Notes under the pieces: generated by a model
Seen by the model: the letters and a program-made list of their open reading frames with translations, nothing else
Databases searched by the model: none
What the model was told of the DNA's origin: nothing
Program-made: the position numbers and the translations under genes
Assembly (NCBI GenBank): GCA_044238145.1
Contig: JBIIDT010000005.1
Coordinates: forward strand, 7,001 to 71,000
Length of the DNA: 64,000 bases
DNA from: QWPN01 sp044238145
Lineage (GTDB): Bacteria; Planctomycetota; Planctomycetia; Pirellulales; UBA1268
Reading direction: 5' to 3'
In this document: piece after piece, positions 36,810 to 46,360 of the stretch
Layout: the number at the start of each line of letters is the position of its first letter
Numbering within the stretch: the first letter of the stretch is position 1

Positions 36810-37177
36810 CACACCACCTCGCTCGCCAGACTGACGATCTTCATGAAGTTCCGCTCGCGGAGTTCGCGGGCCACGGCACCGAAGATCCGGGTGCCCTTCG
36901 GGTTCTTGTCGTTGTCGATGATCACGCAGGCGTTCGTGTCGAACCGCACGTAGCTGCCGTCCTCGCGGCGGGAGGGCTGCTTGCACCGCACGATGACCGC
37001 CTTCACGACCGCCTTCTTCTTCACGTCGCTGCCCGGGATCACGCTCTTCACGCTGCACACGATGATGTCCCCGAGGCCGGCGGTCCGCTTGCGGCTCCCG
37101 CCCAGCACCTTGAAGCACATCACTTCCTTGGCACCCGTGTTGTCCGCGACGACCAGCCGCGTCTGCATCTGGATCAT
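36809..37177 (-). CDS. rplN: 50S ribosomal protein uL14
   Basis: A 122-residue protein at the subunit interface, where the silencing factor RsfS binds (rsfS is also in this window). It opens MIQMQTRLVVADNTGAKE and contains GDIIVCSVK, VVKAVIVRCKQ and GTRIFGAVARELRERNFMKIVSLA. Standard length. It overlaps rpsQ by ATGA. Confidence 0.97.
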   Translation of the reverse strand: MIQMQTRLVVADNTGAKEVMCFKVLGGSRKRTAGLGDIIVCSVKSVIPGSDVKKKAVVKAVIVRCKQPSRREDGSYVRFDTNACVIIDNDKNPKGTRIFGAVARELRERNFMKIVSLASEVV

Positions 37178-37536
37178 GACGACTTCCCTTCCGACTTCTC
37201 GATGCCGGCCGCGGCGGCCTCCTCGGCACGGGCCGCGGTCTCGCGGAGCGAGGTCGCCCGGGCACCGCTCCGCAGCGACGCCAGGTCGACCGTCGTGCTC
37301 TTGGCGACCACGCGGACCAACTCCCACCGCTTCAGCCGGCTGCGGGGCCGGCACTCGACGATCTCCACGAGATCACCGATCTGCGACTCCTCCGCCTCGT
37401 CGTGGACGTGGCAGATCGTCCGCCGGTGCTGGATGCGGCCGTACTTGGCGTGCCGCACGACCCGCGGGATCTCCACCCGCCGAGTCTTGCTGGCGGCGGC
37501 GCTGGTCACCGTTCCCGTCTCAACGCGCTTGGGCAT
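37174..37536 (-). CDS. rpsQ: 30S ribosomal protein uS17
   Basis: A 120-residue 5'-domain binding protein. The OB-fold core is at the N-terminus (KRVETGTVTSAAASKTRRVEI, GDLVEIVECRPRSRLKRWELVRVV). A ~35-residue Ala/Glu-rich tail makes it longer than the usual ~85. Its stop overlaps the rplN start. Confidence 0.95.
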   Translation of the reverse strand: MPKRVETGTVTSAAASKTRRVEIPRVVRHAKYGRIQHRRTICHVHDEAEESQIGDLVEIVECRPRSRLKRWELVRVVAKSTTVDLASLRSGARATSLRETAARAEEAAAAGIEKSEGKSS

Positions 37537-37551
37537 CTGGTCTGGTCCTCG

Positions 37552-37908
37552 TTACGTGCCGCTTTGGGTTCGCTTGCGGAACGTCCGCCGGGAGGCCACG
37601 CCCCCCTTGCCGGGCGTCCGGATCTTCGCGCGGCCGCTGGCCCGGCGGCGCTTGGCGTGCTTCTCGTGCTGGGGCGACTCCTCACCCCCGGTCCCGGCGG
37701 CCGCGCCGGTGGCCAGCGGCACGCCCCGCTGGGTGAGGATCGTCTGGCAGCGGGCGATCGTGCGCCGCTGCTTCCGCACCTCCGACGGCGACGCCAGCTT
37801 CTCCGTCTGCGCCTGGAGCCGCAGCCGGAAGAGCGTCTCGGCCGCGTCCTTCCAGACGAGCCGGATCTGCTCGTCGGCCATGTCCCTGAGTTCTTTCGCC
37901 TTCGTCAT
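37552..37908 (-). CDS. rpmC: 50S ribosomal protein uL29 with basic extension
   Basis: A 118-residue protein; the first ~68 residues are uL29 (KELRDMADEQIRLVWKDAAETLFRLRLQ, QTEKLASPSEVRKQRRTIAR). These sit near the exit tunnel, where trigger factor and SRP dock. The remaining ~50 residues are Gly, Lys and Arg rich (KHAKRRRASGRAK, SRRTFRKRTQ) and absent from most bacterial uL29 proteins of ~65 residues. ATG 37908 is preferred; a GTG three codons upstream is in frame. Confidence 0.93.
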   Translation of the reverse strand: MTKAKELRDMADEQIRLVWKDAAETLFRLRLQAQTEKLASPSEVRKQRRTIARCQTILTQRGVPLATGAAAGTGGEESPQHEKHAKRRRASGRAKIRTPGKGGVASRRTFRKRTQSGT

Positions 37909-37945
37909 CGCATGCACCCGTCGTTCTGTCTTCCGGTCGCTTCCG

Positions 37946-38362
37946 TCACATCGCCCGCCGCTTCACGAACCGCACCCGCAACGGCATCTTGTGGGCGAGC
38001 CGGGCCATGCAGACCCGGGCCGCCTCCTCCGTCACGCCGCCGATCTCGTAGAGGATCGCGCCGGGCTTGATGACCGCGGCCCAATACTCCGGCTCGCCCT
38101 TGCCCTTGCCCATGCGGGTCTCGAGCGGGATCGACGTGATCGACTTGTGGGGGAACACGCGCACGTACAGCCGTCCCTCCGTGCGGAGGTACTGCTGGGC
38201 CGCGATGCGGCCGGCCTCGATCGTCGCCGCGGCGAGCCATCCCGGCTGCTCGGCCTGGAGGCCGAAGTCGCCGAAGACGACGCGATTCCCGCGGGAGGCG
38301 TCACCTCTTATACGACCTCTTTGGCTTTTTCGGTGCTTGACCCTCTTGGGCATCAGCGCCAT
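37946..38362 (-). CDS. rplP: 50S ribosomal protein uL16
   Basis: A 138-residue protein that helps shape the A site and organise the peptidyl-transferase centre. LMPKRVKHRKSQRGRIRG, FGDFGLQA, LYVRVFPHKSITSIP, RMGKGKGEPEYW and the KPGAILYEIGGV stretch are conserved. Of three in-frame ATGs (38368, 38362, 38353), 38362 has the best spaced GGAGG. It begins inside the end of rpsC (62-nt overlap in another frame). Confidence 0.96.
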   Translation of the reverse strand: MALMPKRVKHRKSQRGRIRGDASRGNRVVFGDFGLQAEQPGWLAAATIEAGRIAAQQYLRTEGRLYVRVFPHKSITSIPLETRMGKGKGEPEYWAAVIKPGAILYEIGGVTEEAARVCMARLAHKMPLRVRFVKRRAM

Positions 38363-38996
38363 CGCCATCCTCCTCGTACATGCCTTGGTTCACCCACACC
38401 TGGATCCCGATGTTGCCCTGCGCCGTGGGAGCCTCGCAGAACCCGTAGTCGATCTTCGCCCGCAGCGTGGAGAGCGGCATCGAGCCGGCGATCGCCTTCT
38501 CGCACCGCGACATCTCCGCGCCGCCGAGCCGGCCCGCCAGCTGGATCTTCACGCCCTTGGCGCCCGCGTCCATCGTCGTGTCGATGGCCCGCTTGAGCGT
38601 GCGGCGGAAGGCCGCCCGCTTGGAGAGCTGGTCGGCGATGTCCTCGGCGATGAGCTGGGCCTGAATCTCGGGACGACCGACCTCCTCGACCTTGAGGTTC
38701 ACACGGCGGCCCAGCAACTCCTGGAGTTCGGCCTGGAGCCGATCGACGTCCTGCCCCTTGCGGCCGATGATCACGCCCGGACGGGCCGAGTGCAGGATGA
38801 CCTTCACCTCGTCGCGCGTCCGCTCGATCTCGATCTTGGAAATCGCCGCCGCCCGATACTTCGTCTTCACGAACTTCCGCACCTTCACGTCTTCCATGAG
38901 GAGGTCGCGGAACTCCTTCTTGGAGGCGTACCAGCGGCTCTTCCACGGCTCGGTGATGCCGGTGCGGAAGCCAGTGGGATGTACTTTTTGGCCCAT
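38301..38996 (-). CDS. rpsC: 30S ribosomal protein uS3
   Basis: A 231-residue head protein at the mRNA entry tunnel. The start MGQKVHPTGFRTGITEPWKSRWYA, the KH-domain GRKGQDVDRLQAELQ and the C-domain GAKGVKIQLAGRLGGAEMSR are conserved. The last ~20 residues form an acidic-then-basic tail (DGADAQEGQ, PKKPKRSYKR) that extends into the rplP start. Confidence 0.97.
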   Translation of the reverse strand: MGQKVHPTGFRTGITEPWKSRWYASKKEFRDLLMEDVKVRKFVKTKYRAAAISKIEIERTRDEVKVILHSARPGVIIGRKGQDVDRLQAELQELLGRRVNLKVEEVGRPEIQAQLIAEDIADQLSKRAAFRRTLKRAIDTTMDAGAKGVKIQLAGRLGGAEMSRCEKAIAGSMPLSTLRAKIDYGFCEAPTAQGNIGIQVWVNQGMYEEDGDGADAQEGQAPKKPKRSYKR

Positions 38997-39005
38997 GTTC
39001 GTTCC

Positions 39006-39356
39006 TCACTCCGTCTCCGCGGCGGCAACCGCGTCGAGCGCCACCTTGATGTGCGACATCCGCCGCTTGATCCCGAACGCCATGCCGCGAGCCCGGGGCC
39101 GGATCCGCTTGAACATCGGCCCCTCGTCGACGCGGGCGTCGACGACGACCAGATCGTCCACGCCGGCCGCCTGGCGGTGCTCGGCGTTGCCAAGGGCGCT
39201 CTTGATCACCTTTTCGAGCATCCGCGCGCCGCGGTGCGGCTGGTAGCGGAGGATGTCGAGGGCCTCGTCGGCGAACTTGCCGCGGACGAGGTCGGCCAGC
39301 GCCCGCACCTTGCGGGCGCTGATTCGTGCGTACTTGTGGGTTGCCGTGTAGGCCAT
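39006..39356 (-). CDS. rplV: 50S ribosomal protein uL22
   Basis: A 116-residue protein whose loop lines the exit tunnel (macrolide site). ISARKVRALADLVRGK, ALGNAEHRQ and the tunnel loop RIRPRARGMAFGIKRRMSHIKV are readable. Standard length, between rpsS and rpsC. Confidence 0.97.
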   Translation of the reverse strand: MAYTATHKYARISARKVRALADLVRGKFADEALDILRYQPHRGARMLEKVIKSALGNAEHRQAAGVDDLVVVDARVDEGPMFKRIRPRARGMAFGIKRRMSHIKVALDAVAAAETE

Positions 39357-39391
39357 GGATCACCTTCGCTCGACTGCGGCCGGGGAGCCGC

Positions 39392-39688
39392 TCACTTCGC
39401 CGGGGCGGGAGTGGCCGCCGCTTCCTTCACCTTGCCGCCGTGGCCGCGGAACGTCCGCGTGGGGGCGAACTCGCCGAGCTTGTGCCCGACCATGTCCTCG
39501 GTCACGAACACCTTCAGGTGCTGCTTGCCGTTGTGGACCATGAACGTCAGGCCGATGAACTCGGGCACGATCGTGCACGACCGCGACCACGTCTTGATCG
39601 GGTCCCGCCGGCCGCTGGACAGCTGGGCCTCGACCTTCTCGAAGACCCGGGGGTCGATGTACGGACCTTTTTTCGCGCTGCGTCCCAT
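39392..39688 (-). CDS. rpsS: 30S ribosomal protein uS19
   Basis: A 98-residue head protein contacting the A-site finger. MGRSAKKGPYIDPRVFEKVE, IKTWSRSCTIVPEFIGLTF, VHNGKQHLKVFVTEDMVGHKLGEF and TRTFRGHGG are all conserved. It is 3 nt from the rplB stop. Confidence 0.97.
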   Translation of the reverse strand: MGRSAKKGPYIDPRVFEKVEAQLSSGRRDPIKTWSRSCTIVPEFIGLTFMVHNGKQHLKVFVTEDMVGHKLGEFAPTRTFRGHGGKVKEAAATPAPAK

Positions 39689-39691
39689 GGA

Positions 39692-40549
39692 TCACCTCAG
39701 TTTCAGCTGGCCGTATCGGCGGCTCTTGCGGCGGCGGATGATCGCCGTGCTCGAGGGCTTGCGGGGCTTGCGGGTGCCACCACCCTTGGCGCTCTTGCCC
39801 GTCGGGCTCACCGGATGCCGGCCGCCCTTGGTCCGCCCCTCGCCACCGCCGTGCGGATGGTCGATCGGATTCATCGCCGTGCCGCGAACGTGCGGGCGGA
39901 TGCCCATCCAGCGCGACCGGCCGGCCTTCCCGAGGCGGACGTTCATGTGGTCCGCGTTGCCGATCGCGCCGATCGTCGCCCGGCAGGCGGCGGGCACGCG
40001 GCGAATCTCGCCCGAGGGGAGCGTGAGCTGGGCCCACTGGGCCTCGCGGGCCACGAGCACGGCCGACGAGCCGGCCGAGCGGCACAGGCGACCGCCGCGG
40101 CCCGCCTGGAGCTCGATGTTGTGGATCTGCATGCCCAGCGGGATCGCCGACATCGGCAGGCAGTTGCCCACCTCCGGCGGGGCCGCCGCGCCGCTCTGCA
40201 GGGTCGCCCCCACCTTCAGCCCCTCGGGGGCGAGGATGTACCGCTTCTCGCCGTCGGCGTAGTGGACGAGCGCGACGCGGCAGGTGCGGTTGGGGTCGTA
40301 CTGGATCGAGTGCACCGTCCCCGGCACGCCGTCCTTGTTGCGCCGGAAGTCGATGAGCCGATAGTGCTGCTTGTGGCCGCCGCCGCGATGGCGGGCCGTG
40401 ATCTTGCCCTGGTTGTTGCGGCCGCCCGTCTTCCGCTTGCGGAACCGCAGACCCTTCGGCACCGCCGCGCCCGGCGTGAGCTCGGCGAAGTCGGAGACGC
40501 TGGCGCCGCGGCGGCCGGGGCTGGTCGGGTTGTAGCTGCGAATGCCCAT
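39692..40549 (-). CDS. rplB: 50S ribosomal protein uL2
   Basis: A 285-residue core protein required for peptidyl transfer and subunit joining. The N-terminal IRSYNPTSPGRRGASVSDF, the central RHRGGGHKQHYRLIDFRR and the C-terminal NPIDHPHGGGEGRT, with the functionally important His, are intact. Standard length. Confidence 0.98.
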   Translation of the reverse strand: MGIRSYNPTSPGRRGASVSDFAELTPGAAVPKGLRFRKRKTGGRNNQGKITARHRGGGHKQHYRLIDFRRNKDGVPGTVHSIQYDPNRTCRVALVHYADGEKRYILAPEGLKVGATLQSGAAAPPEVGNCLPMSAIPLGMQIHNIELQAGRGGRLCRSAGSSAVLVAREAQWAQLTLPSGEIRRVPAACRATIGAIGNADHMNVRLGKAGRSRWMGIRPHVRGTAMNPIDHPHGGGEGRTKGGRHPVSPTGKSAKGGGTRKPRKPSSTAIIRRRKSRRYGQLKLR

Positions 40550-40562
40550 GGGATGGTCCGGT

Positions 40563-40883
40563 TCAGAAGAGGTTGATCTTGTTGTCGGGCTTGAGCTTCA
40601 CCACGGCCTTCTTCCAGGCCTTGGCGGTCGTCCGCCGCACGCGGCTGCGGCGGGCCTTGCCCACGCGGTTCTGCACGGCGACCTTGTCGACCTTGACGTT
40701 GAACAGCTCCTCGACGGCCCGGCGGATGTCGGCCTTGGTCGCCTCGGCGACGACCTCGAACGAGTAGGCGTTGTGCCGGTTGGCCCGGTGCATGCCCTTC
40801 TCGGTGACGAGCGGCCGGACGATCACCTGGTGGGGAGCCAGCCGGGGCGTGAGCGCGGGGAGCGGGGGGACGGGAGCGGCCAT
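40563..40883 (-). CDS. rplW: 50S ribosomal protein uL23
   Basis: A 106-residue tunnel-exit protein, the docking site of trigger factor and SRP. HQVIVRPLVTEKGMHRANRHNAYSFEVV and KADIRRAVEELFNVKVDKV are diagnostic. A Pro/Leu-rich ~14-residue N-terminal addition precedes the core. Confidence 0.96.
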   Translation of the reverse strand: MAAPVPPLPALTPRLAPHQVIVRPLVTEKGMHRANRHNAYSFEVVAEATKADIRRAVEELFNVKVDKVAVQNRVGKARRSRVRRTTAKAWKKAVVKLKPDNKINLF

Positions 40884-40886
40884 GGC

Positions 40887-41588
40887 TTACTTCGTCTCCT
40901 TCTTGGCGGCCCGCTTCGCGGCCGGCCGCCTGGCGGCGGGCTTGCGGGCCGCCGGCTTCGCCTTCTCCTTCGCGGCGGCGCGGAAGGCGTCGATGGCTGC
41001 CTTCGTCATCACGATCGAGCGGGACCGCAGGATCGACCAGGCGTTGAGTTCGGCCACCGGGGCGACCGACAGGCCGGCGATGTTGCGGGCGCTCTTCCAG
41101 ACGTTGGCGTCGTGCTTCTCGGACGCGAGCAGGACCGTGGAATCGCCGAGCCCCATCCCCTTCAGCATCCGGGCCACGGCCGCGGTCTTCGGGGCGGCGA
41201 TCGCCAGGGAGTCGACGACCCGCACCTCCTCGTCGGCGATCCGGGCGGCGAGCGCCATCCGGGTGGCGGCCTGCAGGGCCTTGCGGGGCATCCTCCAGCC
41301 GAAGTCGCGAGGCCGCTTGGCGAAGATGTGGCCGCCGCCACGCCGCGTGCCGCTCCGCCGGGCGCCGGCCCGGGCGTTGCCCGTGCCCTTCTGGCGATAC
41401 AGCTTCTTGGTGGAGCCGGCCACCTCGCCGCGGGTCTTGGTCTTCTGCGTGCCCTGCCGCTGATTGGCCTGGTACATGACCACGGCGTCGTGCAGCAGCT
41501 GCTTGCTGACCGACGGAGCCAACTCGGCAGGATCGATCTCGTACGAGCCGACCTTCTTGCCCGACATGTCGTAGACGGCGAGGTTCAC
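40887..41588 (-). CDS. rplD: 50S ribosomal protein uL4
   Basis: A 233-residue tunnel protein; in E. coli it also represses the S10 operon. The extended loop (GEVAGSTKKLYRQKGTGNARAG, RRGGGHIFAKRPRDF) and the C-terminal LLASEKHD and LNAWSILRSRSIVMTKAAI are conserved. A Lys/Ala-rich C-terminal tail of about 30 residues is added. ATG overlaps the rplC stop (ATGA). Confidence 0.97.
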   Translation of the reverse strand: MNLAVYDMSGKKVGSYEIDPAELAPSVSKQLLHDAVVMYQANQRQGTQKTKTRGEVAGSTKKLYRQKGTGNARAGARRSGTRRGGGHIFAKRPRDFGWRMPRKALQAATRMALAARIADEEVRVVDSLAIAAPKTAAVARMLKGMGLGDSTVLLASEKHDANVWKSARNIAGLSVAPVAELNAWSILRSRSIVMTKAAIDAFRAAAKEKAKPAARKPAARRPAAKRAAKKETK

Positions 41589-42355
41589 TTCGCACCAGCC
41601 TTCTTCTTGCCGCCGCCGGCCGGGCCGGCGGCCTTCTTGAACTTGTTCGTCTGCAGCACGGTGACGTAGCTGCCGTTGGGACCCGGCACGGCGCCGCGAA
41701 TCAGCAGGAGATTGCCCTCCTTGTCGATCCGCACGAGCTTCACGTTCCGCATCGTCGACCGCTCGTTGCCGTAGCGGCCGGCCATCCGCTTGCCCTTGAA
41801 GACGCGGGCCGGCGAGGTATTCATGCTCGTGCCGCCCTGGTGACGGTGCACCTTCTTGACGCCGTGGCTGGCCCGCTGCCCCTTAAAGCCGTGCCGCTTC
41901 ATGACGCCGGCCGTACCGCGGCCCTTGGTGACGCCGGTGACGTCGACGAACTCGACGCCCTCGAAGACGTCGACCGTGAGCACCTGCCCCACGGCCACGC
42001 CCTCGTACACGCCCCGCAACTCGCGGACGAACCGCTTCGGCTCGCAGTCGGCCTTGGCCACCGCCTCGACGCCCGCCGCCGCCAGCCGCTTGGACCGGCG
42101 GCCGTCGAGTTTCGCCACCTGGCCGCGAACCGACCGGCTGGCCAGCCGCCTCGGCTTGTCGAGGAACCCGATCTGGATGCCGGCGTAGCCGTCCCGCTCG
42201 GGCGACCGCACCATCGTCACGGGACACGGCCCGGCTTCGATCACGGTGACCGGCACCACGGCACCACTGGCGTCGAAGATCTGCGTCATGCCGACCTTCC
42301 GGCCCAACAATCCCTTGCGGCCGGCCTTGTCGGAGGTCTTCTTCGTGGCAGCCAT
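41585..42355 (-). CDS. rplC: 50S ribosomal protein uL3
   Basis: A 256-residue protein whose loop reaches the peptidyl-transferase centre. GLLGRKVGMTQIFDASGAVVPVTVIEAGPC, VTGVTKGRGTAGVMKRHGF and the loop region GASHGVKKVHRHQGGTSMNT-like are present. ATG 42355 is chosen; in-frame ATG 42361 and GTG 42379 are alternatives, and no strong ribosome site distinguishes them. Confidence 0.96.
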   Translation of the reverse strand: MAATKKTSDKAGRKGLLGRKVGMTQIFDASGAVVPVTVIEAGPCPVTMVRSPERDGYAGIQIGFLDKPRRLASRSVRGQVAKLDGRRSKRLAAAGVEAVAKADCEPKRFVRELRGVYEGVAVGQVLTVDVFEGVEFVDVTGVTKGRGTAGVMKRHGFKGQRASHGVKKVHRHQGGTSMNTSPARVFKGKRMAGRYGNERSTMRNVKLVRIDKEGNLLLIRGAVPGPNGSYVTVLQTNKFKKAAGPAGGGKKKAGAK

Positions 42356-42540
42356 GATCATCGCAGTCGAGACCGGCACTCGTGGCGACGGCGGCCGCAG
42401 GGCCCCCGCCGGATTGCCGGTCTCTGGTTCACGCTCGAAGCCGTCGGCTACGGGAGCGTCCGGAGCAAACCCCGGACCTTACCCGCAACGCCTTCCAAGC
42501 ATGCCGTGTCGTGCGCTCCTGTGTGGTTCCTGGATATGAC

Positions 42541-42867
42541 TCAGCGGGACGAAGCCTTGATCTTGATGTCGACGCCGGCGGGCAGGCTCAACTTGTTGAG
42601 CGCCTCGATCGTCTTGGCCGTCGCCTGGACGATGTCGATGACCCGCTTGTGGGTGCGGATCTCGTACTGCTGGCGGGCCTTCTTGTCGATGTGCGGGCTG
42701 GAAAGCACGGTGTATCGCTCGATCCGCGTGGGGAGCGGGATCGGGCCGTGCACCTCGGAGTTCGTCCGCTTGGCGGTGTCGACGATCTCGGCCGCGCTCT
42801 GGTCGAGCACGACGTGGTCGTAGGCCTCCATGCGAATGCGGATGATCTCTTGTGTCGGACCGGCCAC
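42541..42867 (-). CDS. rpsJ: 30S ribosomal protein uS10
   Basis: The 108-residue first gene of the superoperon, also NusE, the Nus-factor partner in antitermination. IRIRMEAYDHVVLDQSAAEIVDTAKRT, GPIPLPTRIERYTVLSSPH and TIEALNKLSLPAGVDIKIK are conserved. The start is GTG 42867, with GGAG 7 nt upstream. A 185-nt gap to rplC follows. Confidence 0.97.
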   Translation of the reverse strand: MAGPTQEIIRIRMEAYDHVVLDQSAAEIVDTAKRTNSEVHGPIPLPTRIERYTVLSSPHIDKKARQQYEIRTHKRVIDIVQATAKTIEALNKLSLPAGVDIKIKASSR

Positions 42868-42987
42868 GGGGCAACTCCAATCAATCCTGCGGACAACGAC
42901 CTATGCGAACACGGAAACTCGGGACACGGAGACCGCGGGCTCTCCGCCGACAGCCGGCCGACAGGGCACGGATGCCCGCGGCACTCG

Positions 42988-43010
42988 AAAAGCCCCGGGG
43001 AGGGGCCCTT
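42988..43010 (-). terminator. Attenuator-like hairpin in the rpsJ leader
   Basis: On the minus strand, AAGGGCCCC (43002-43010) can pair with GGGGCTTTT (42988-42996) around a 5-nt loop, giving 9 pairs including two G-T wobbles. The T run makes up the end of the 3' arm. It lies between the predicted start of transcription (~43059) and rpsJ, about 120 nt before the gene. A second hairpin, GGGCA/TGCCC, is at 42964-42977. Nothing else is recognised in the 42868-43065 leader. Confidence 0.4.
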
Positions 43011-43065
43011 GGCGACGCCCTCCCACGGCCGGGGGGCCGGGAGCGTCACGACGGTCGAGCCACGG

Positions 43066-43094
43066 AATCTACGGTCGGCCGACCGAGGTGTCAA
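43066..43094 (-). promoter_or_regulatory. Predicted promoter of the S10-spc-alpha superoperon
   Basis: A near-consensus sigma70 pair on the minus strand: TTGACA (43089-43094), 17 nt, TAGATT (43066-43071). The predicted transcript starts near 43059, giving a ~190-nt leader. The spacer contains a perfect 14-bp palindrome (43072-43085, CGGTCGGCCGACCG), a possible protein-binding site between the two boxes. Confidence 0.65.
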
Positions 43095-43182
43095 CGGGCT
43101 GGGATTTCAAGCCTTTCTTGCCGCCGACGACTGCCTGCCTCATGCCCGCTCACCAACGGACCGCGCAGCGCAACGGCCCACC

Positions 43183-43210
43183 TTGCCGCGCAGCAGTCGC
43201 GTAATACAAT
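43183..43210 (+). promoter_or_regulatory. Predicted promoter of the toxin-antitoxin operon
   Basis: TTGCCG (43183-43188), 16 nt, TACAAT (43205-43210). Transcription would begin about where the antitoxin ATG (43218) lies, implying a leaderless or almost leaderless mRNA. The -10 box is inside the palindromic operator. Confidence 0.45.
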
Positions 43211-43217
43211 GTATTAC
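43201..43217 (+). promoter_or_regulatory. Palindromic operator at the antitoxin start
   Basis: GTAATAC, 3 nt, GTATTAC: two perfect 7-bp arms immediately before ATG 43218. The AT-rich island is conspicuous in GC-rich sequence. RHH antitoxins bind such short palindromes to repress their own operon, so autoregulation is the expected role. Confidence 0.55.
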
Positions 43218-43436
43218 ATGGATACGACGCTCACCGTCCGGGTTCCGCCCGACCTGAAGCGGCAGCTTGACGCCCTGAGTCGCCGCACGCATCGCTCGTC
43301 AAGCGAACTTGTTCGCGAGTCCCTGCGCCGCTTCATCGCCAGCGAACAGATCGCCGCGGTACGGAAGATGACGATGCCGCTCGCCGAGGCACAGGGTTTT
43401 GTCACCGACGAAGACGTCTTCAAGGCCATTTCGTGA
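43218..43436 (+). CDS. Ribbon-helix-helix antitoxin
   Basis: A 72-residue protein with an N-terminal MetJ/Arc-type ribbon-helix-helix: the strand TLTVRVPPDL (~4-13), helix LKRQLDALSRRTH, the turn RSSSELVRESLRRFI. The C-terminal ~28 residues (MTMPLAEAQGFVTDEDVFKAIS) probably bind and neutralise the toxin. An earlier in-frame ATG (43209) lies inside the operator, so 43218 is chosen. The stop overlaps the toxin start in GTGA. Likely a DNA-binding autorepressor of the pair. Confidence 0.8.
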   Translation: MDTTLTVRVPPDLKRQLDALSRRTHRSSSELVRESLRRFIASEQIAAVRKMTMPLAEAQGFVTDEDVFKAIS

Positions 43437-43831
43437 GGGTGGTGCTCGACACCAATGTGCTGCTGGCGGGTTTCGCCACTCACGGGCTCTGCGAGGCGTT
43501 ACTCACACTCGTCTATCGGGACCACATCGTCATCCTGTCGGAGCACATTCTCGACGAGGTGGCGCGGCACTATCGCGGCAAGTTCAAGGCCACCAAGTCC
43601 CAGACCGAGGCCGTGGTCGCCGTGCTGCGGTCCAGCAGTGAAGTCGTGCAGCCGGCGGCGGTGCCGCGTGGCACGCTGCGTGACCCGGATGACCTGCCGG
43701 TGCTCGGCACGGCGGTCGCCGGCGCCGTGTCTTGCCTCGTCACCGGAGACCAGGAACTCCTGGCTCTCGCTGGATATCTGGGGGTCGAGATCCTGTCGCC
43801 CCGGGCCTTCTACGACCGGCTGCGGGGTTGA
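43433..43831 (+). CDS. PIN-domain toxin
   Basis: A 132-residue PIN-fold ribonuclease of the putative toxin PIN family (COG1569-like). Acidic metal-binding residues are seen at Asp6 (VVLDTN), Glu in SEHILDE (~37-42), Asp in RDPDDLPVLGTA (~84-87) and Asp in VTGDQELL (~105). The start is GTG, overlapping the antitoxin stop, as is typical for coupled TA pairs. The target RNA is unknown. Confidence 0.82.
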   Translation: MRVVLDTNVLLAGFATHGLCEALLTLVYRDHIVILSEHILDEVARHYRGKFKATKSQTEAVVAVLRSSSEVVQPAAVPRGTLRDPDDLPVLGTAVAGAVSCLVTGDQELLALAGYLGVEILSPRAFYDRLRG

Positions 43832-43952
43832 GATGTGACCTGCCCCATGCCTGATCCAGCCGGCCGCTGCAGCCGCCATGACTTTCTCGCCACGGCCGCT
43901 GGGCGGGGACTGACACGATCGAGCAGTCTTGCCTCCGCGCGTGCCTCGGACT

Positions 43953-44141
43953 TCAAGGCTGCGGGTCGGCGTCGTCCGGCAGGATAAACGGCTCCGACGC
44001 CTTGCCCGTCATGCCGCGATATTTGGCGGCGATCCCGCTGACGGCATCGGCCAGCCGCTCGTGGGCCCGCATGAACCGCCAGGCGATCCAGATGGACAGG
44101 GCCCACGACACGAGCATCGAGAGCAACACGAGCGGTTCCAT
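43953..44141 (-). CDS. Small single-helix membrane protein, 62 aa
   Basis: Not recognised. Residues ~4-24 form one hydrophobic helix (VLLSMLVSWALSIWIAW), then an amphipathic stretch (HERLADAVSGIAAKYRGM) and an acidic end (LPDDADPQP). ATG 44141 follows GGAGGGAAT. It lies 72 nt after the EF-G stop in the same direction and may share that transcript. Confidence 0.6.
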   Translation of the reverse strand: MEPLVLLSMLVSWALSIWIAWRFMRAHERLADAVSGIAAKYRGMTGKASEPFILPDDADPQP

Positions 44142-44213
44142 GCATCATTCCCTCCGCGGAGACTCGTCAACCCGCGGGCACAGTGTACCCACCCCGGCCG
44201 CCCGGCACGGCCT

Positions 44214-46328
<2,115 letters not shown>

Positions 46329-46360
46329 GCAGGACATCCTTCGTTCTGAGACATTCGCGA

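Noticed and set aside
42960..42980. Third copy of the intergenic repeat
   Set aside because: Only one hairpin resembles it; the flanks do not align and there are no terminal inverted repeats.
44142..44213. Terminator after the EF-G gene
   Set aside because: A GGCCG/CGGCC hairpin is present but has no T run, so it cannot be told from random GC pairing.
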